64,000 bases of DNA, taken from NCBI RefSeq assembly GCF_039523435.1, contig NZ_BAAAFH010000022.1, forward strand, positions 806,001 to 870,000, written 5' to 3'. The notes under the pieces are model-generated. The model had not been told where the DNA came from and did no database searches. It saw only the letters and a list, made by a program, of their open reading frames with translations. Every line of letters starts with the position of its first letter. Position 1 is the first letter of the stretch. The translations under genes were made by a program, and so were the position numbers. The stretch comes from Wandonia haliotis. Its GTDB lineage: Bacteria > Bacteroidota > Bacteroidia > Flavobacteriales_D > Crocinitomicaceae. Below, piece after piece: positions 7,834 to 18,024 of this stretch.

Positions 7834-10668
7834 ATGAGATTTAATTACCTTTCTATCCTCCTGTTGGCTTTGTCAATAGGAATTGGTTACTCAGGAAACT
7901 CCCAGGTAACCACAACCATTGATTTTGATGATGACACCAAATGGACAGGTCCTGCCAGTGGTTATGGAGTACGTGAATACACCGATGGAATTTTTCATGC
8001 TATAAGTAACAACGCCTTTCTACAAACGACGGCTGCACAAGATGGCTTTCCCGGTGCAAACGGAACCTATGCGTGGAGACTCAGAGATGCAACAGATTCT
8101 TATTGGACAGCAACTGTGGCTAGCGGAGGAGTATCTGATTTCAACGTAAATATCAGAAGATGGGATAATAACCCAGAAGCTATTTATACATTGGAATACT
8201 CTATAGACGAAGGTGCAAACTGGGTTCTAGTTGAAAATATAAACGCTACAACACTTAATGACCAAAGTGATTTTGTAAATTTCTCAGGAACAATTAACTC
8301 AGCAGCTACTAATATAGCTGTTCGTGTTAGTCGTGTTTCAGGAGAACGGGTAATGATTGATGATTTCCAGTGGACATCGTATACAGGAACCTCTTGTGAT
8401 ACAGAATCTAATATTACAGAGACAGCTTGTCAATCCTATGATTTCTATGGAACAACACTAACATCTTCAGGTACCTATCAACATGTTATAGCTGATGCTA
8501 ACGGACCTGGGTGCGATGAAACAGTTAACCTTACACTGACTATTGTTTCCGGATATACATATTATGCGGATACTGATAATGATGGGTTTGGAGATCCAAA
8601 CTCAACAACAGAAGCATGTACAGTACCAGTCGGTTATGTTGATAATGCGGATGATTGTGATGATACAGACCCTGCAATCGGAGAAGCTTCTCTAACTTTC
8701 TACGTAGATGCTGACGGAGATGGTTTTGGAGCCGGAACTGCCGTTTTGTTCTGTGCAGACCCAGGAGCCGGATACTCTGCAAACGCTGACGATTGTGATG
8801 ATAACGATAATACGATTTACCCGGGAGCTACAGAAATAATGGACGACGGTATCGATCAGGATTGTGACGGACAGGATGCTTCTGCTTTGGGTACACAATT
8901 CGGAATATACGAATTTAACGGGTCTTCAGACTGTAACACACAGGATCTTGCAGCAACAGTAATCTCAGCAAACGTTACTTTCTCTGATTACGGATCAAGT
9001 AATACCAACTGTACTTCAGGATCAGGGTACTTCAATCGTTCAGGTTGGAATCAGACAGCTACTTTAGATGACACACAATACAATGAGTTCACAATCACAC
9101 CTGCTGATTGTTACGAGATAACACTTACAAAAATAGAATTCCTTCACAGAAACAGTGGATCAGGAGGAACACCAACATGGACACTACGTTCAAGTCTGGA
9201 TAACTATGCTGCTGATATTGCTACGGGACAATCCAATACTTCAGATCAAACGGCAACAGTTTTACTACCTGTTGATTTTGAAAATATCGGTGCTGTAACT
9301 TTCCGTTTTTATATCACAAACATGGAAGGTACAGGAGGTGCAACCTGGAGAAATGATAATGTAACGGTTTACGGTTTTGAAAACACGATCTCTCCTTCTA
9401 CTTTCTACGCTGATGCAGACGGAGACGGATTTGGTGACATGAACGAAAGTGTTCAGGCTTGTTCTGCACCGGCAGGATATGTTGACAATGACGGTGATTG
9501 TGACGACACAGATGCAACTATTAACCCAAATACAATTTGGTACCTTGATGCTGACAACGACGGATTTGGTGATGACAACTCGACCGTTCAAACTTGTGAA
9601 CAGCCAATGGGAGGAAATTATATCCTAACTGGTGGTGATTGTGACGACAACGACAACACTGTTTATCCGGGAGCTACTGAAATTTGTGACGGAAAAGACA
9701 ATGATTGTGATGGATCAATCGACAACGGTCTTCAATTCACAGATTATTATGTTGACGCAGATGGAGATGGATACGGGACAGGTGCTCCACAATCTTTGTG
9801 TGCTGACCCTGGAGTTGGCTACGCAACAAACGACAGTGATTGTGATGATACTGATGCCAACATTACAACAGGTACTCTTTACTATGAAGATCAGGATAAT
9901 GATGGGTTTGGTGCCGGAACAGGCACTGAATTCTGTACTGATCCTGGAGCCGGATATGTATTAAACAATGATGATTGCGATGACACAGATGCAGACATCA
10001 ATCCTAATACAATATGGTATCTTGATGCTGATAACGATGGATTCGGAGTTGACGGAACAACTGTTCAGGCATGTGAAGCTCCTTCAGACAATACATACGC
10101 ATTAGTTGGTGGTGACTGTGATGATAACGACAATACTGTTTATCCGGGAGCAACGGAAATTTGTGACGGAAAAGACAACGATTGTGACGGTTCAGTTGAT
10201 AATGGTTTACAATTCACTGAGTACTTTGTTGACAATGACGGTGACGGATTCGGAGCAGGAGATGCTATTGAATTTTGTGAAGATCCAGGAAACGGATACG
10301 CACTAACAGGAGATGATTGTGATGACAATGATGCTACAATCTACCCTGGAGCTACTGAAATTCCTAATGATGGAATTGATCAGGACTGTGACGGAGAAGA
10401 TATGAGTACAGTAGGATTGGATGAGAATACCGTTCTTTCTTTCTCTGTTTCTCCAAACCCATCTAACGGAGAAGTTGTAATTCGCTTGTCTTCTAACTTC
10501 AATGAATCTTCGGTTGATGTTTATGCTCTTACAGGAGAATTGGTTATGAGCAGTTCTTTCAACGGAGCATCGACAAAGCTTGATCTTTCTGAATTGAATA
10601 CAGGAATGTATTTGATTAAAATCTCTAACACTTCTGGAACTTCAGTTCAGCGTGTAGTGAAAAAATAA
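7834..10668 (+). CDS. T9SS-secreted protein with eight MopE-type DxDxDG repeats
   Basis: 944 residues. A signal peptide (about 1-24) is followed by a beta-sandwich region with no family I recognise. Then come eight copies of a repeat with Y-x-D-x-D-x-DG-x-G and C-D-D-x-D/N-x-x-I/V-x-P-G motifs, as in MopE-type putative metal-binding proteins: two at about residues 240-345 and six at about 520-855, split by a ~175-residue beta-rich insert. The Asp/Asn-rich loops resemble calcium-binding thrombospondin type 3 loops. The C-terminal ~80 residues (SVSPNPSNGEVVI to the final VKK) are a type A T9SS sorting domain, so the protein is exported across the outer membrane and the tail probably cleaved. 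A strong terminator follows. Function: probably an extracellular, Ca2+-stabilised surface protein. Confidence 0.85.
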   Translation: MRFNYLSILLLALSIGIGYSGNSQVTTTIDFDDDTKWTGPASGYGVREYTDGIFHAISNNAFLQTTAAQDGFPGANGTYAWRLRDATDSYWTATVASGGVSDFNVNIRRWDNNPEAIYTLEYSIDEGANWVLVENINATTLNDQSDFVNFSGTINSAATNIAVRVSRVSGERVMIDDFQWTSYTGTSCDTESNITETACQSYDFYGTTLTSSGTYQHVIADANGPGCDETVNLTLTIVSGYTYYADTDNDGFGDPNSTTEACTVPVGYVDNADDCDDTDPAIGEASLTFYVDADGDGFGAGTAVLFCADPGAGYSANADDCDDNDNTIYPGATEIMDDGIDQDCDGQDASALGTQFGIYEFNGSSDCNTQDLAATVISANVTFSDYGSSNTNCTSGSGYFNRSGWNQTATLDDTQYNEFTITPADCYEITLTKIEFLHRNSGSGGTPTWTLRSSLDNYAADIATGQSNTSDQTATVLLPVDFENIGAVTFRFYITNMEGTGGATWRNDNVTVYGFENTISPSTFYADADGDGFGDMNESVQACSAPAGYVDNDGDCDDTDATINPNTIWYLDADNDGFGDDNSTVQTCEQPMGGNYILTGGDCDDNDNTVYPGATEICDGKDNDCDGSIDNGLQFTDYYVDADGDGYGTGAPQSLCADPGVGYATNDSDCDDTDANITTGTLYYEDQDNDGFGAGTGTEFCTDPGAGYVLNNDDCDDTDADINPNTIWYLDADNDGFGVDGTTVQACEAPSDNTYALVGGDCDDNDNTVYPGATEICDGKDNDCDGSVDNGLQFTEYFVDNDGDGFGAGDAIEFCEDPGNGYALTGDDCDDNDATIYPGATEIPNDGIDQDCDGEDMSTVGLDENTVLSFSVSPNPSNGEVVIRLSSNFNESSVDVYALTGELVMSSSFNGASTKLDLSELNTGMYLIKISNTSGTSVQRVVKK
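8554..10401 (+). repeat. Region of eight MopE-type coding repeats
   Basis: Imperfect repeats of 45-65 codons centred on GAT-rich DADGDGFG-like and DCDD-like motifs: copies 1-2 at about 8554-8880, copies 3-8 at about 9400-10401. Diverged at the nucleotide level, with copies 4 and 7 most alike (TVYPGATEICDGKDNDCDG in both). Confidence 0.8.
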
Positions 10669-10688
10669 GAATTTCTTATAAAAAATAG

Positions 10689-10722
10689 CAAAGGGCGGAA
10701 TTGTATTCCGCCCTTTGTTTTT
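10689..10722 (+). terminator. Strong rho-independent terminator
   Basis: Perfect 13-bp stem (CAAAGGGCGGAAT with its complement at 10705-10717), 3-base loop, then TTTTT. It ends the MopE-repeat gene and isolates the downstream adhesin locus. Confidence 0.92.
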
Positions 10723-10762
10723 AGGTACTCACTCCGCCATATCGACGAGCAGACTAAAAAAC

Positions 10763-10776
10763 ATGACAAAAGTCAT
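10763..10776. promoter_or_regulatory. Crp/Fnr-like palindrome upstream of SprB-like adhesin
   Basis: ATGAC-AAAA-GTCAT, perfectly symmetric, 50 bp before the adhesin start. Degenerate -7 candidates follow at 10800 (TAACTTAA) and 10814 (TGAGTTTG); relative to the first, the site is centred about 30 bp upstream, close to the spacing seen at the peroxiredoxin and universal stress protein promoters. Confidence 0.45.
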
Positions 10777-10825
10777 TTTTAACCCTATCAACATCGTCGT
10801 AACTTAAAGGAAATGAGTTTGCCTT

Positions 10826-13800
10826 ATGAAAAATTCTACCACCCCAAATCGAAACACTTTCATAAAAGTGGTGGCTATTCTAGCCACAGTTGTACTCAAT
10901 CAGAACATATTGGTTGGTCAAAGTCAACTGCCCGAATGTCAATCCACAGTTCCTTTTTTCACTTTGGATTTGAGTTCAAACCCTGATAGCACATATACAA
11001 CACCGGAAATCACCAGAAATGGCCAGTGTTGTGGAGATGATAATAATCAAAATTATGTCTCCTTTTATGTTACTCTACACCCGGATGTTGCCATGGTTGA
11101 AATCGGAATTGCACCCGGTTATGCAGATCCGGGAGGCTCTGGTTTCTACAATATTATTTCCGGTGGTGACCTTTCAACCCCCGGAGCCTGTGGTACTGAT
11201 ATCGCCGGAGGACAAACCGCCTGTATAACCGGCGAAGGCCCCCACAAAATTACGTATCACAAACCTGGTAGTAACAAGGTTAAATACTACCTGCGCCAGA
11301 TTCCCAAACCCATTTTCCCGGAAGATGCAACAACCCGCATCGGTTGTAGTTATCCAATGAACATATATGGGTTGGAAAGTATCGTCATTCGCTCCATCAA
11401 TTCATCAACAGGAGAGATCACTCCGGGAGCCTTCAATTCACTTCTGAGTTGTACAGATTGTTCAACACCGTCTTTTACTCCGGGACTCACTACTCCAGAA
11501 TGGATCGATTATGAAATCTGCGGATCTCCTATAGCTTCCGTTTGTGGTGTTTATGCTTCTTGTGATACAATACGTTTATACACAAGACAAGCGCTGGGAG
11601 CTTCTGTCTCACCCAACCCGGCAACCTTCTGTCAGGGAGGCGCAGGTGTTGACCTCATTGCAGCTGGTACAGGAGGTGACATGAATTACTCGTATACGTG
11701 GAGAAACAGTTCTAGTTCCATTGTTAGTACAGGTAATGCTTACACCGCCTCCTCTCAAGGAACTTATACAGTTGAGGTAGCCGATGGTTTAAATAGCCCG
11801 ACTTGTCCTTCTTATTACCTTTCAGTTCCAGTCACCGAAAGCGAACCTCCTATCGTTAACGCAGGTATTGATCAAACTGTATGCGCCCAGTCTCCCGATG
11901 TTTTCTTAACCGGGTCTGTTGAAAACGCAACCGGAGGAATTTGGTCAGGAGGATCTGGTACTTTCGACCCTGATGCTAATGCATTGTTAACAATCTATTC
12001 TCCTTCTGCCAGTGAAATAAATGCCGGATTTGTAACGCTCACACTGACATCAACAGGGGCAGGGGGAGGATGTACAGATGCTTCAGATGAAGTAACCATA
12101 TTCTTTTCTGATACAGTTGTAATCAACCCACTATTCTCTCCTATTCAATGTGCAAATCAGTCAACTGTTATAGATGCCAATGTTTCCGGAGGAACTGCTC
12201 CATACACCTACTCCTGGTCAACAGGGTCAACAAATTCACTTCTGTCTGTTACCGCCGGAACCTATGGACTACTCGTAGAAGACCAGTATGGCTGTAGTCA
12301 ATATACCACCGTATTGGTTACAGAACCGGAACAATTAACCATTGAACTTTCCAGTAATCCGACTTCCGATCCCAATCCCGCTGTCTGTGACGGAAATGCT
12401 ACGGTCTCCATTAACTTTGGAACACCTCCCTACTCGATTCTTTGGTCTAACGGAGAAACTACTGCCACAGCCTCTGGATTATGTTATGGTATCCACACGG
12501 TAACTGTAACTGATGCCAATGGTTGTATTGTCGAAGGTAGCACCGTAGTAAGTAATCCACTTTGCTCCTCGCTTGATGCTCAAATTATTAGCAAATCGGA
12601 TGTCAGCTGTCATGAGGGTTCAGATGGTGAAGCAACTGTCCAGGCAACAGGAGGAGACGGAAACTATACGTATCAGTGGAATTCTACACCTTCTCAGACA
12701 ACTGCAACTGCAACCAATCTGGTGTCAGGTGTGTATGAAGTTACTGTAACTGACGGATCAGGTTGTCAGTCTATCGCCATGACAACCATCTACCAGCCAA
12801 CAGTTATCAATAATTACATCATCAGTTCCAATGCTACAAGTATCGGAGGCAATGACGGATCAGCAACTGCAAACCCATCAGGAGGAACACCTCCTTATTC
12901 CTATCTGTGGAATCCAACCGGACAAATCACACAAACAGCAGACAATCTACTATCAAACACGTATTACCTGACAATAACGGATGATAATGGTTGTTTAAAA
13001 GAAGATAGTGTATTCATCAGCCAGCCACCTTGTAATAATTTCACACTTGGTATCAGCAGAACAAATGTGTCATGCAATGGCGCCGCTGACGGAACAGCCT
13101 ATCTACTCATAGCTTATGGGACAGCTCCATATACAATTACCTGGTTCAAAGAAGGTGTTTCTTTCGCATACAACACGGTTTCTGTCAGTGATCTTTCATC
13201 CGGAGATTATACGGTTGAAGTTACTGATGCTTCAAATTGCACCACTTTCAGGAACTTTACCATTGTTGAACCTAACACATTGAGCATAGGGTTAACCCCT
13301 ACCAATATAAGTTGTTATGGTGCAGATGACGGAACAATAGATTTAAGTATATCAGGAGGAACCTATCCCTATTCTTTCGAATGGTATCGTGGATTAACAC
13401 TCATAGCCAACCACGAGGATTTATCAAATTTATCTCCGGGAACTTACTCTGTAACAGTTACCGACGCAAATAGTTGTAGCACTTCCTCTTCGGTAGGTAT
13501 TATGGAACCGCTGGCATTACAACTAGCGACCTCATCTACCGATATAACCTGTTTTGGATACTCCGATGGTACGCTTAATGCCAATGCGTCAGGAGGAACT
13601 ACTCCTTATTATTTTGCATGGACAGGTCCTGGTGGATTCAACTCTACAGCTTCCTCGTTAACAGGACTTGAAACCGGATTATATCAGGTTCAAATCACTG
13701 ATGGAAATTTCTGTAATCTGAACTCTGTTGTAGAAGTATATATTAATGAACCACAACAAGTAGAAATTGATAGTTTCTCAGTTGCATGTCCAATCCCCGG

Positions 13801-16800
13801 ATCATCGACAACTGAAGTAGAAGCCATTTCCATTCACGGAGGTGACGGAGGGCCATACCAGCTATCATTTGACAATGGAGCTAACTACCAGTCTCCAGGC
13901 GATTATACTTCCGCTCTTGATATAGGTTTTACCTATTTTGTAACTGTAACTGACAACAATGGGTGTTCTTCTGATTCACCTTATGAGATCGTTATAAATC
14001 CTGCAGTAGAAATAACCGCTATTTCTTTCAACCCCTGTATTCCGGAAGGTGTATCACAAATACCTGTTTCCATTACAGTTTCAGGAGGAACGGAAGGAAG
14101 TTATGCTATCTCACTGGACGGAGGAGTAACTTATGAAACAGCAGGAATCTACACATTTAACCTGAATAGTAACACATCTTATTCCATTGTAGCCCGGGAT
14201 AGTAATAACTGTATTTCTTTGCCTTACGAAATTGTTATACCCGCAGAAATAATTCTTACTCCTACATTAGCGTCTGAAGTGAGTTGTATAGGAGAAGCGG
14301 ACGGAGAAATAAACCTTTCTGTTACCGGTGGCACTACTCCTTATTCCTTCTCCTGGTCAGGTCCGGATTCGTTCTCGGCAAATACTCAAAACATCACAAA
14401 TCTCTCGGCAGGAAATTATACAATCACCGTAACAGATCAAAATAACTGTATAAGATCCACATCAATTGAGGTCACAACATTTCCGGATGTAACCATCCCT
14501 GAAATTGTATGTCCGACTGCTATCGTTGTCAACAATGATCCGGGAGTATGTGGTGCAGTAGTCAATTATAGTGAACCTATAGGTACAGACAATTGTCCCG
14601 GCGCATCTACTTTACTTATGGAGGGAATGCCCGACGGGTCAGTTTTTCCAGTTGGAATAACCAATGTGAGTTACGAAGTAACTGATCTAGCGGGTAATTC
14701 ATCAGATTGTTCTTTCACTATAACAGTTATTGATAATGAACCCCCTATTTTACTATGCCCTGAGGATATCAATACATTCGCGGAAGAAGACAAATGTTCT
14801 GTTTCTTCCATAAATGTTGATCTGGGAAGTCCTATTGCAAGTGACAATTGTACACTTAGTTCTCTATCCAATAATGCACCTGCTTCCTTCCCTGTAGGGA
14901 CAACCATTGTCACCTGGACAGCAGAAGACAATCATGGTAATATAAGTACCTGTGAACAAAGTGTACTGGTATCTGACACTCAAGTCCCTGTTATTATTTC
15001 CTGTGGCAACTCTGGTGATGTTGTTGTAACTTCAGACCCCGGAATATGTACCTATACACATTCAAGTAATTCATGGGATGCGCTTGCAACGGATAACTGC
15101 ACAAACATAGTACTTGAAGTTGAATTAACTGGAGCTACAGTATACAGCGGAAATACGTTGAATGGTATTGTATTTAACCCGGGGCTCACTCAGGTTGTTT
15201 GGACAGTAACAGATGATGCTGGCAATAGCTCCTCTTGTGAATATACTGTTACAGTAGAAGACGAAGAAGCTCCCGTTCTTATCAACTGTCTTGATTCCGA
15301 TCAGACTGTTACAACTGATCCGGATGAATGTTCCTATACCGTTTCAGGAAATGCATGGGACGCAACTGCTTCGGACAACTGCTCGGTTGAAAGTATAACC
15401 GCAGAGCTCTCGGGAGCGACCATTGCCTCAGGATTAAACTCTCTTGACGGAATAGCCTTCAACATCGGAACCACAACTGTAACATGGACTGTAACAGACG
15501 GTTCAGGAAACAATGTCCAATGTATTTTCGATGTAATTGTGGAGGACAATCAACTGCCGGAGCTTATTAATTGTGTTGGATCTGATCAATCCGTTACAAC
15601 CGATCCGGATGAATGTTCCTATACCGTTTCAGGAAACGCATGGGATGCTACTGCTTCGGACAACTGTTCGGTTGCCAGTATAACCGCAGAGCTCTCGGGA
15701 GCGACCATTGCCTCAGGATTAAACTCTCTTGACGGAGTAGCCTTCAACATCGGAACCACAACTGTAACATGGACTGTAACAGACGGTTCAGGAAACAATG
15801 TACAATGTGTTTTCGACGTAATTGTGGAAGACAACCAGTTGCCGGAGCTTATTAACTGTGTTGGATCTGATCAATCCGTTACAACCGATCCGGATGAATG
15901 TTCCTATACCGTTTCAGGAAATGCATGGGATGCTACTGCTTCGGACAACTGTTCGGTTGCCAGTATAACCGCGGAGCTCTCGGGAGCAACCATTGCTTCA
16001 GGATTAAACTCTCTTGACGGAGTAGCTTTCAACATCGGAACCACAACTGTAACATGGACCGTAACAGATGGTTCAGGAAATAATGTACAATGTGTTTTCG
16101 ACGTAATTGTGGAAGACAACCAGTTACCGGAAATCGTAGATTGTCCTTCAGGAATGTCTGTTAACACAGACAATGGAAGTTGTGGGGCTATCGTAAACTG
16201 GGAGGAACCTTCAGTAATTGACAATTGTGCAAATGCAAGTATATCCGGCTCTCATAGTCCGGGAATGTTCTTTGAACCGGGAATAACAACTGTTATGTAT
16301 ACAGCTATTGATGCAGCTGGTAATGAAACATTTTGTTCATTTACTATCGAAGTAATTGACAATGAACTCCCCGAAATTTCATGTAATGCACCTATTTTCA
16401 GTTGTGATCCTGTGGTTACGTATTCAGAACCGGTTGCAAGTGATAACTGTGAAATAGCCACAGTAACCCGAACAAGTGGCTTAGCCAGTGGATCAACTTT
16501 CCCTGTTGGAACAACTACCATCACATACGAAGCGGTAGATATCTCAGGAAACGTTTCTACTTGTTCATTTACCGTTACGATACACCCTCTTCCTGAACCA
16601 GTTATCAGCTCAGAGAATGTCTCTTGTTATGATTTTGAAGATGGTTCAATGGATCTAACTGTTAACAACGGTACTTCTCCATATACCTATGAATGGTCCA
16701 ATGGTTTTGACTCTGAAGATCTGTCCGGACTCTCACCGGGAACTTATTCCGTGATCGTCACAGATGCAAATGGTTGCTTAGGAACTGCCTCAGGAACTAT

Positions 16801-18001
16801 TTCCCAACCCGATCAATTGACACTTGCAAGCGAAATAATGCCTGTGTTATGTAATGGTGGAAACAGCGGAGCAATACAAACAGAAGTATCCGGAGGTACT
16901 CTTCCCTACGCATTCCAATGGAGTAACGGAGCTACTTCCCAAAATGTGAACGATCTGAATGCCGGCATCTATAGTCTTTCTGTTACGGATGCAAACGGTT
17001 GTAGCCTTGAATTCACTGGCGAAGTAATCGAACCGACAGAATTAATCATTCAGAATCAGGTAACGAGTGCGACCTGTGAAGCCTCCAATGGTTTTATAGC
17101 CACTCAGGTAAGCGGAGGAGTAACACCCTATTCCTATGCATGGAGCAACGGAAGCTCTGAGATGAACCTTACAGATGTCCCTTCCGGCGAATATTCACTT
17201 ACAGTTACAGATGCAAATGGTTGTCAAAGAACGATTAATCTTTCTATCTCTTCTGAAAGCAACCTATTAGCAAGTGTACAGGGAGAGCATGTAAATTGTA
17301 GTGGAAGGAACAACGGTTCAGCTACTGTAACGGTCTTGAACGGAAACGCTCCTTATTCTTACCTATGGTCTAACGGAGAAACAGAATCTACAATAGGAGG
17401 TTTATCGCCTGGAATTTATACGGTCTCCGTATCCGACGCTTATGGCTGTTCTGTTGATTTAAGCATTGTTATCTCAGAACCCGAAGCCCTGGAGCTCGAA
17501 CTGGATCCTTCGCTTTACAATTCAGCTTTCAATGTGTTCCCTTATGGCAATGATAATGGATTTATTGATGCCTCTGTTTCCGGAGGTACTGCTCCCTATT
17601 ATTACTCCTGGAGCACAGGAGACAGTTCCTCTTCGATAACCGGATTACAAGCCGGAGAGTACTCTCTGACAGTAACCGACATGAATGGATGCTCCAGATT
17701 TGCGTCTGTACTACTTATTCAACCGGACATTCTCGAAATGCCGAACGGCTACTCACCAAATGGTGATGGTAAGAATGATTTCTTTGTTATCCGGGGACTT
17801 GATAGTTATCCATCCAATGAATTTACCATCTACAACCGATGGGGAAACATTGTTTACCAACGCAGCAATTACGACAACACCTGGAATGGTGATAATAACC
17901 GGGGAGAAGCACTTCCTGATGCCACCTATTTTGTCATTCTTCATGTCGAAGGAGCTGATGGAACAATTACCCTCAAGGGGTATGTGGATTTAAGAAGATA
18001 A
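10826..18001 (+). CDS. Giant SprB-like cell-surface adhesin with HYR repeats and T9SS type B sorting domain
   Basis: 2391 residues. A signal peptide (1-31) precedes a unique region to about residue 430. Then come many SprB-type repeats (NVSC-x-G-x-x-DG, SGGT-x-PY-x-Y-x-WS, G-x-Y-x-V-x-VTDANGC) at about 430-1220, HYR-type domains (NCP...PVG-T-VTWT-x-DGSGN) at about 1230-1920, and more SprB repeats to about 2290. It ends with a gliding-associated CHU_C domain (LEMPNGYSPNGDGKNDFF, IYNRWGNIVYQ). In Flavobacterium, SprB is the mobile gliding adhesin exported by T9SS; such type B cargo needs a partner SprF, and an SprF-like gene follows after 23 bp. Three HYR units are almost identical tandem copies. 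Whether this cell glides cannot be told here. Confidence 0.88.
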   Translation: MKNSTTPNRNTFIKVVAILATVVLNQNILVGQSQLPECQSTVPFFTLDLSSNPDSTYTTPEITRNGQCCGDDNNQNYVSFYVTLHPDVAMVEIGIAPGYADPGGSGFYNIISGGDLSTPGACGTDIAGGQTACITGEGPHKITYHKPGSNKVKYYLRQIPKPIFPEDATTRIGCSYPMNIYGLESIVIRSINSSTGEITPGAFNSLLSCTDCSTPSFTPGLTTPEWIDYEICGSPIASVCGVYASCDTIRLYTRQALGASVSPNPATFCQGGAGVDLIAAGTGGDMNYSYTWRNSSSSIVSTGNAYTASSQGTYTVEVADGLNSPTCPSYYLSVPVTESEPPIVNAGIDQTVCAQSPDVFLTGSVENATGGIWSGGSGTFDPDANALLTIYSPSASEINAGFVTLTLTSTGAGGGCTDASDEVTIFFSDTVVINPLFSPIQCANQSTVIDANVSGGTAPYTYSWSTGSTNSLLSVTAGTYGLLVEDQYGCSQYTTVLVTEPEQLTIELSSNPTSDPNPAVCDGNATVSINFGTPPYSILWSNGETTATASGLCYGIHTVTVTDANGCIVEGSTVVSNPLCSSLDAQIISKSDVSCHEGSDGEATVQATGGDGNYTYQWNSTPSQTTATATNLVSGVYEVTVTDGSGCQSIAMTTIYQPTVINNYIISSNATSIGGNDGSATANPSGGTPPYSYLWNPTGQITQTADNLLSNTYYLTITDDNGCLKEDSVFISQPPCNNFTLGISRTNVSCNGAADGTAYLLIAYGTAPYTITWFKEGVSFAYNTVSVSDLSSGDYTVEVTDASNCTTFRNFTIVEPNTLSIGLTPTNISCYGADDGTIDLSISGGTYPYSFEWYRGLTLIANHEDLSNLSPGTYSVTVTDANSCSTSSSVGIMEPLALQLATSSTDITCFGYSDGTLNANASGGTTPYYFAWTGPGGFNSTASSLTGLETGLYQVQITDGNFCNLNSVVEVYINEPQQVEIDSFSVACPIPGSSTTEVEAISIHGGDGGPYQLSFDNGANYQSPGDYTSALDIGFTYFVTVTDNNGCSSDSPYEIVINPAVEITAISFNPCIPEGVSQIPVSITVSGGTEGSYAISLDGGVTYETAGIYTFNLNSNTSYSIVARDSNNCISLPYEIVIPAEIILTPTLASEVSCIGEADGEINLSVTGGTTPYSFSWSGPDSFSANTQNITNLSAGNYTITVTDQNNCIRSTSIEVTTFPDVTIPEIVCPTAIVVNNDPGVCGAVVNYSEPIGTDNCPGASTLLMEGMPDGSVFPVGITNVSYEVTDLAGNSSDCSFTITVIDNEPPILLCPEDINTFAEEDKCSVSSINVDLGSPIASDNCTLSSLSNNAPASFPVGTTIVTWTAEDNHGNISTCEQSVLVSDTQVPVIISCGNSGDVVVTSDPGICTYTHSSNSWDALATDNCTNIVLEVELTGATVYSGNTLNGIVFNPGLTQVVWTVTDDAGNSSSCEYTVTVEDEEAPVLINCLDSDQTVTTDPDECSYTVSGNAWDATASDNCSVESITAELSGATIASGLNSLDGIAFNIGTTTVTWTVTDGSGNNVQCIFDVIVEDNQLPELINCVGSDQSVTTDPDECSYTVSGNAWDATASDNCSVASITAELSGATIASGLNSLDGVAFNIGTTTVTWTVTDGSGNNVQCVFDVIVEDNQLPELINCVGSDQSVTTDPDECSYTVSGNAWDATASDNCSVASITAELSGATIASGLNSLDGVAFNIGTTTVTWTVTDGSGNNVQCVFDVIVEDNQLPEIVDCPSGMSVNTDNGSCGAIVNWEEPSVIDNCANASISGSHSPGMFFEPGITTVMYTAIDAAGNETFCSFTIEVIDNELPEISCNAPIFSCDPVVTYSEPVASDNCEIATVTRTSGLASGSTFPVGTTTITYEAVDISGNVSTCSFTVTIHPLPEPVISSENVSCYDFEDGSMDLTVNNGTSPYTYEWSNGFDSEDLSGLSPGTYSVIVTDANGCLGTASGTISQPDQLTLASEIMPVLCNGGNSGAIQTEVSGGTLPYAFQWSNGATSQNVNDLNAGIYSLSVTDANGCSLEFTGEVIEPTELIIQNQVTSATCEASNGFIATQVSGGVTPYSYAWSNGSSEMNLTDVPSGEYSLTVTDANGCQRTINLSISSESNLLASVQGEHVNCSGRNNGSATVTVLNGNAPYSYLWSNGETESTIGGLSPGIYTVSVSDAYGCSVDLSIVISEPEALELELDPSLYNSAFNVFPYGNDNGFIDASVSGGTAPYYYSWSTGDSSSSITGLQAGEYSLTVTDMNGCSRFASVLLIQPDILEMPNGYSPNGDGKNDFFVIRGLDSYPSNEFTIYNRWGNIVYQRSNYDNTWNGDNNRGEALPDATYFVILHVEGADGTITLKGYVDLRR
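15270..16124 (+). repeat. Three near-identical 285-bp tandem repeats (HYR units)
   Basis: Units at 15270-15554, 15555-15839 and 15840-16124, each 95 codons. Units 2 and 3 differ at only a few, mostly silent, positions; unit 1 is slightly more diverged (for example SVES for SVAS). Neighbouring HYR domains of the same gene are far more different, so these copies arose by recent duplication or are kept alike by gene conversion. Confidence 0.93.
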
Positions 18002-18024
18002 AAATTGACCAAAAATGAAATGTC

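Noticed and set aside
15270..16124. Regular repeats as a CRISPR array
   Set aside because: Period of 285 bp without spacers, in frame inside a coding gene.
15334..16224. Long minus-strand frames inside the adhesin gene
   Set aside because: They repeat with the 285-bp period of the HYR units and read antisense to a clear coding frame; shadows of the repeat.
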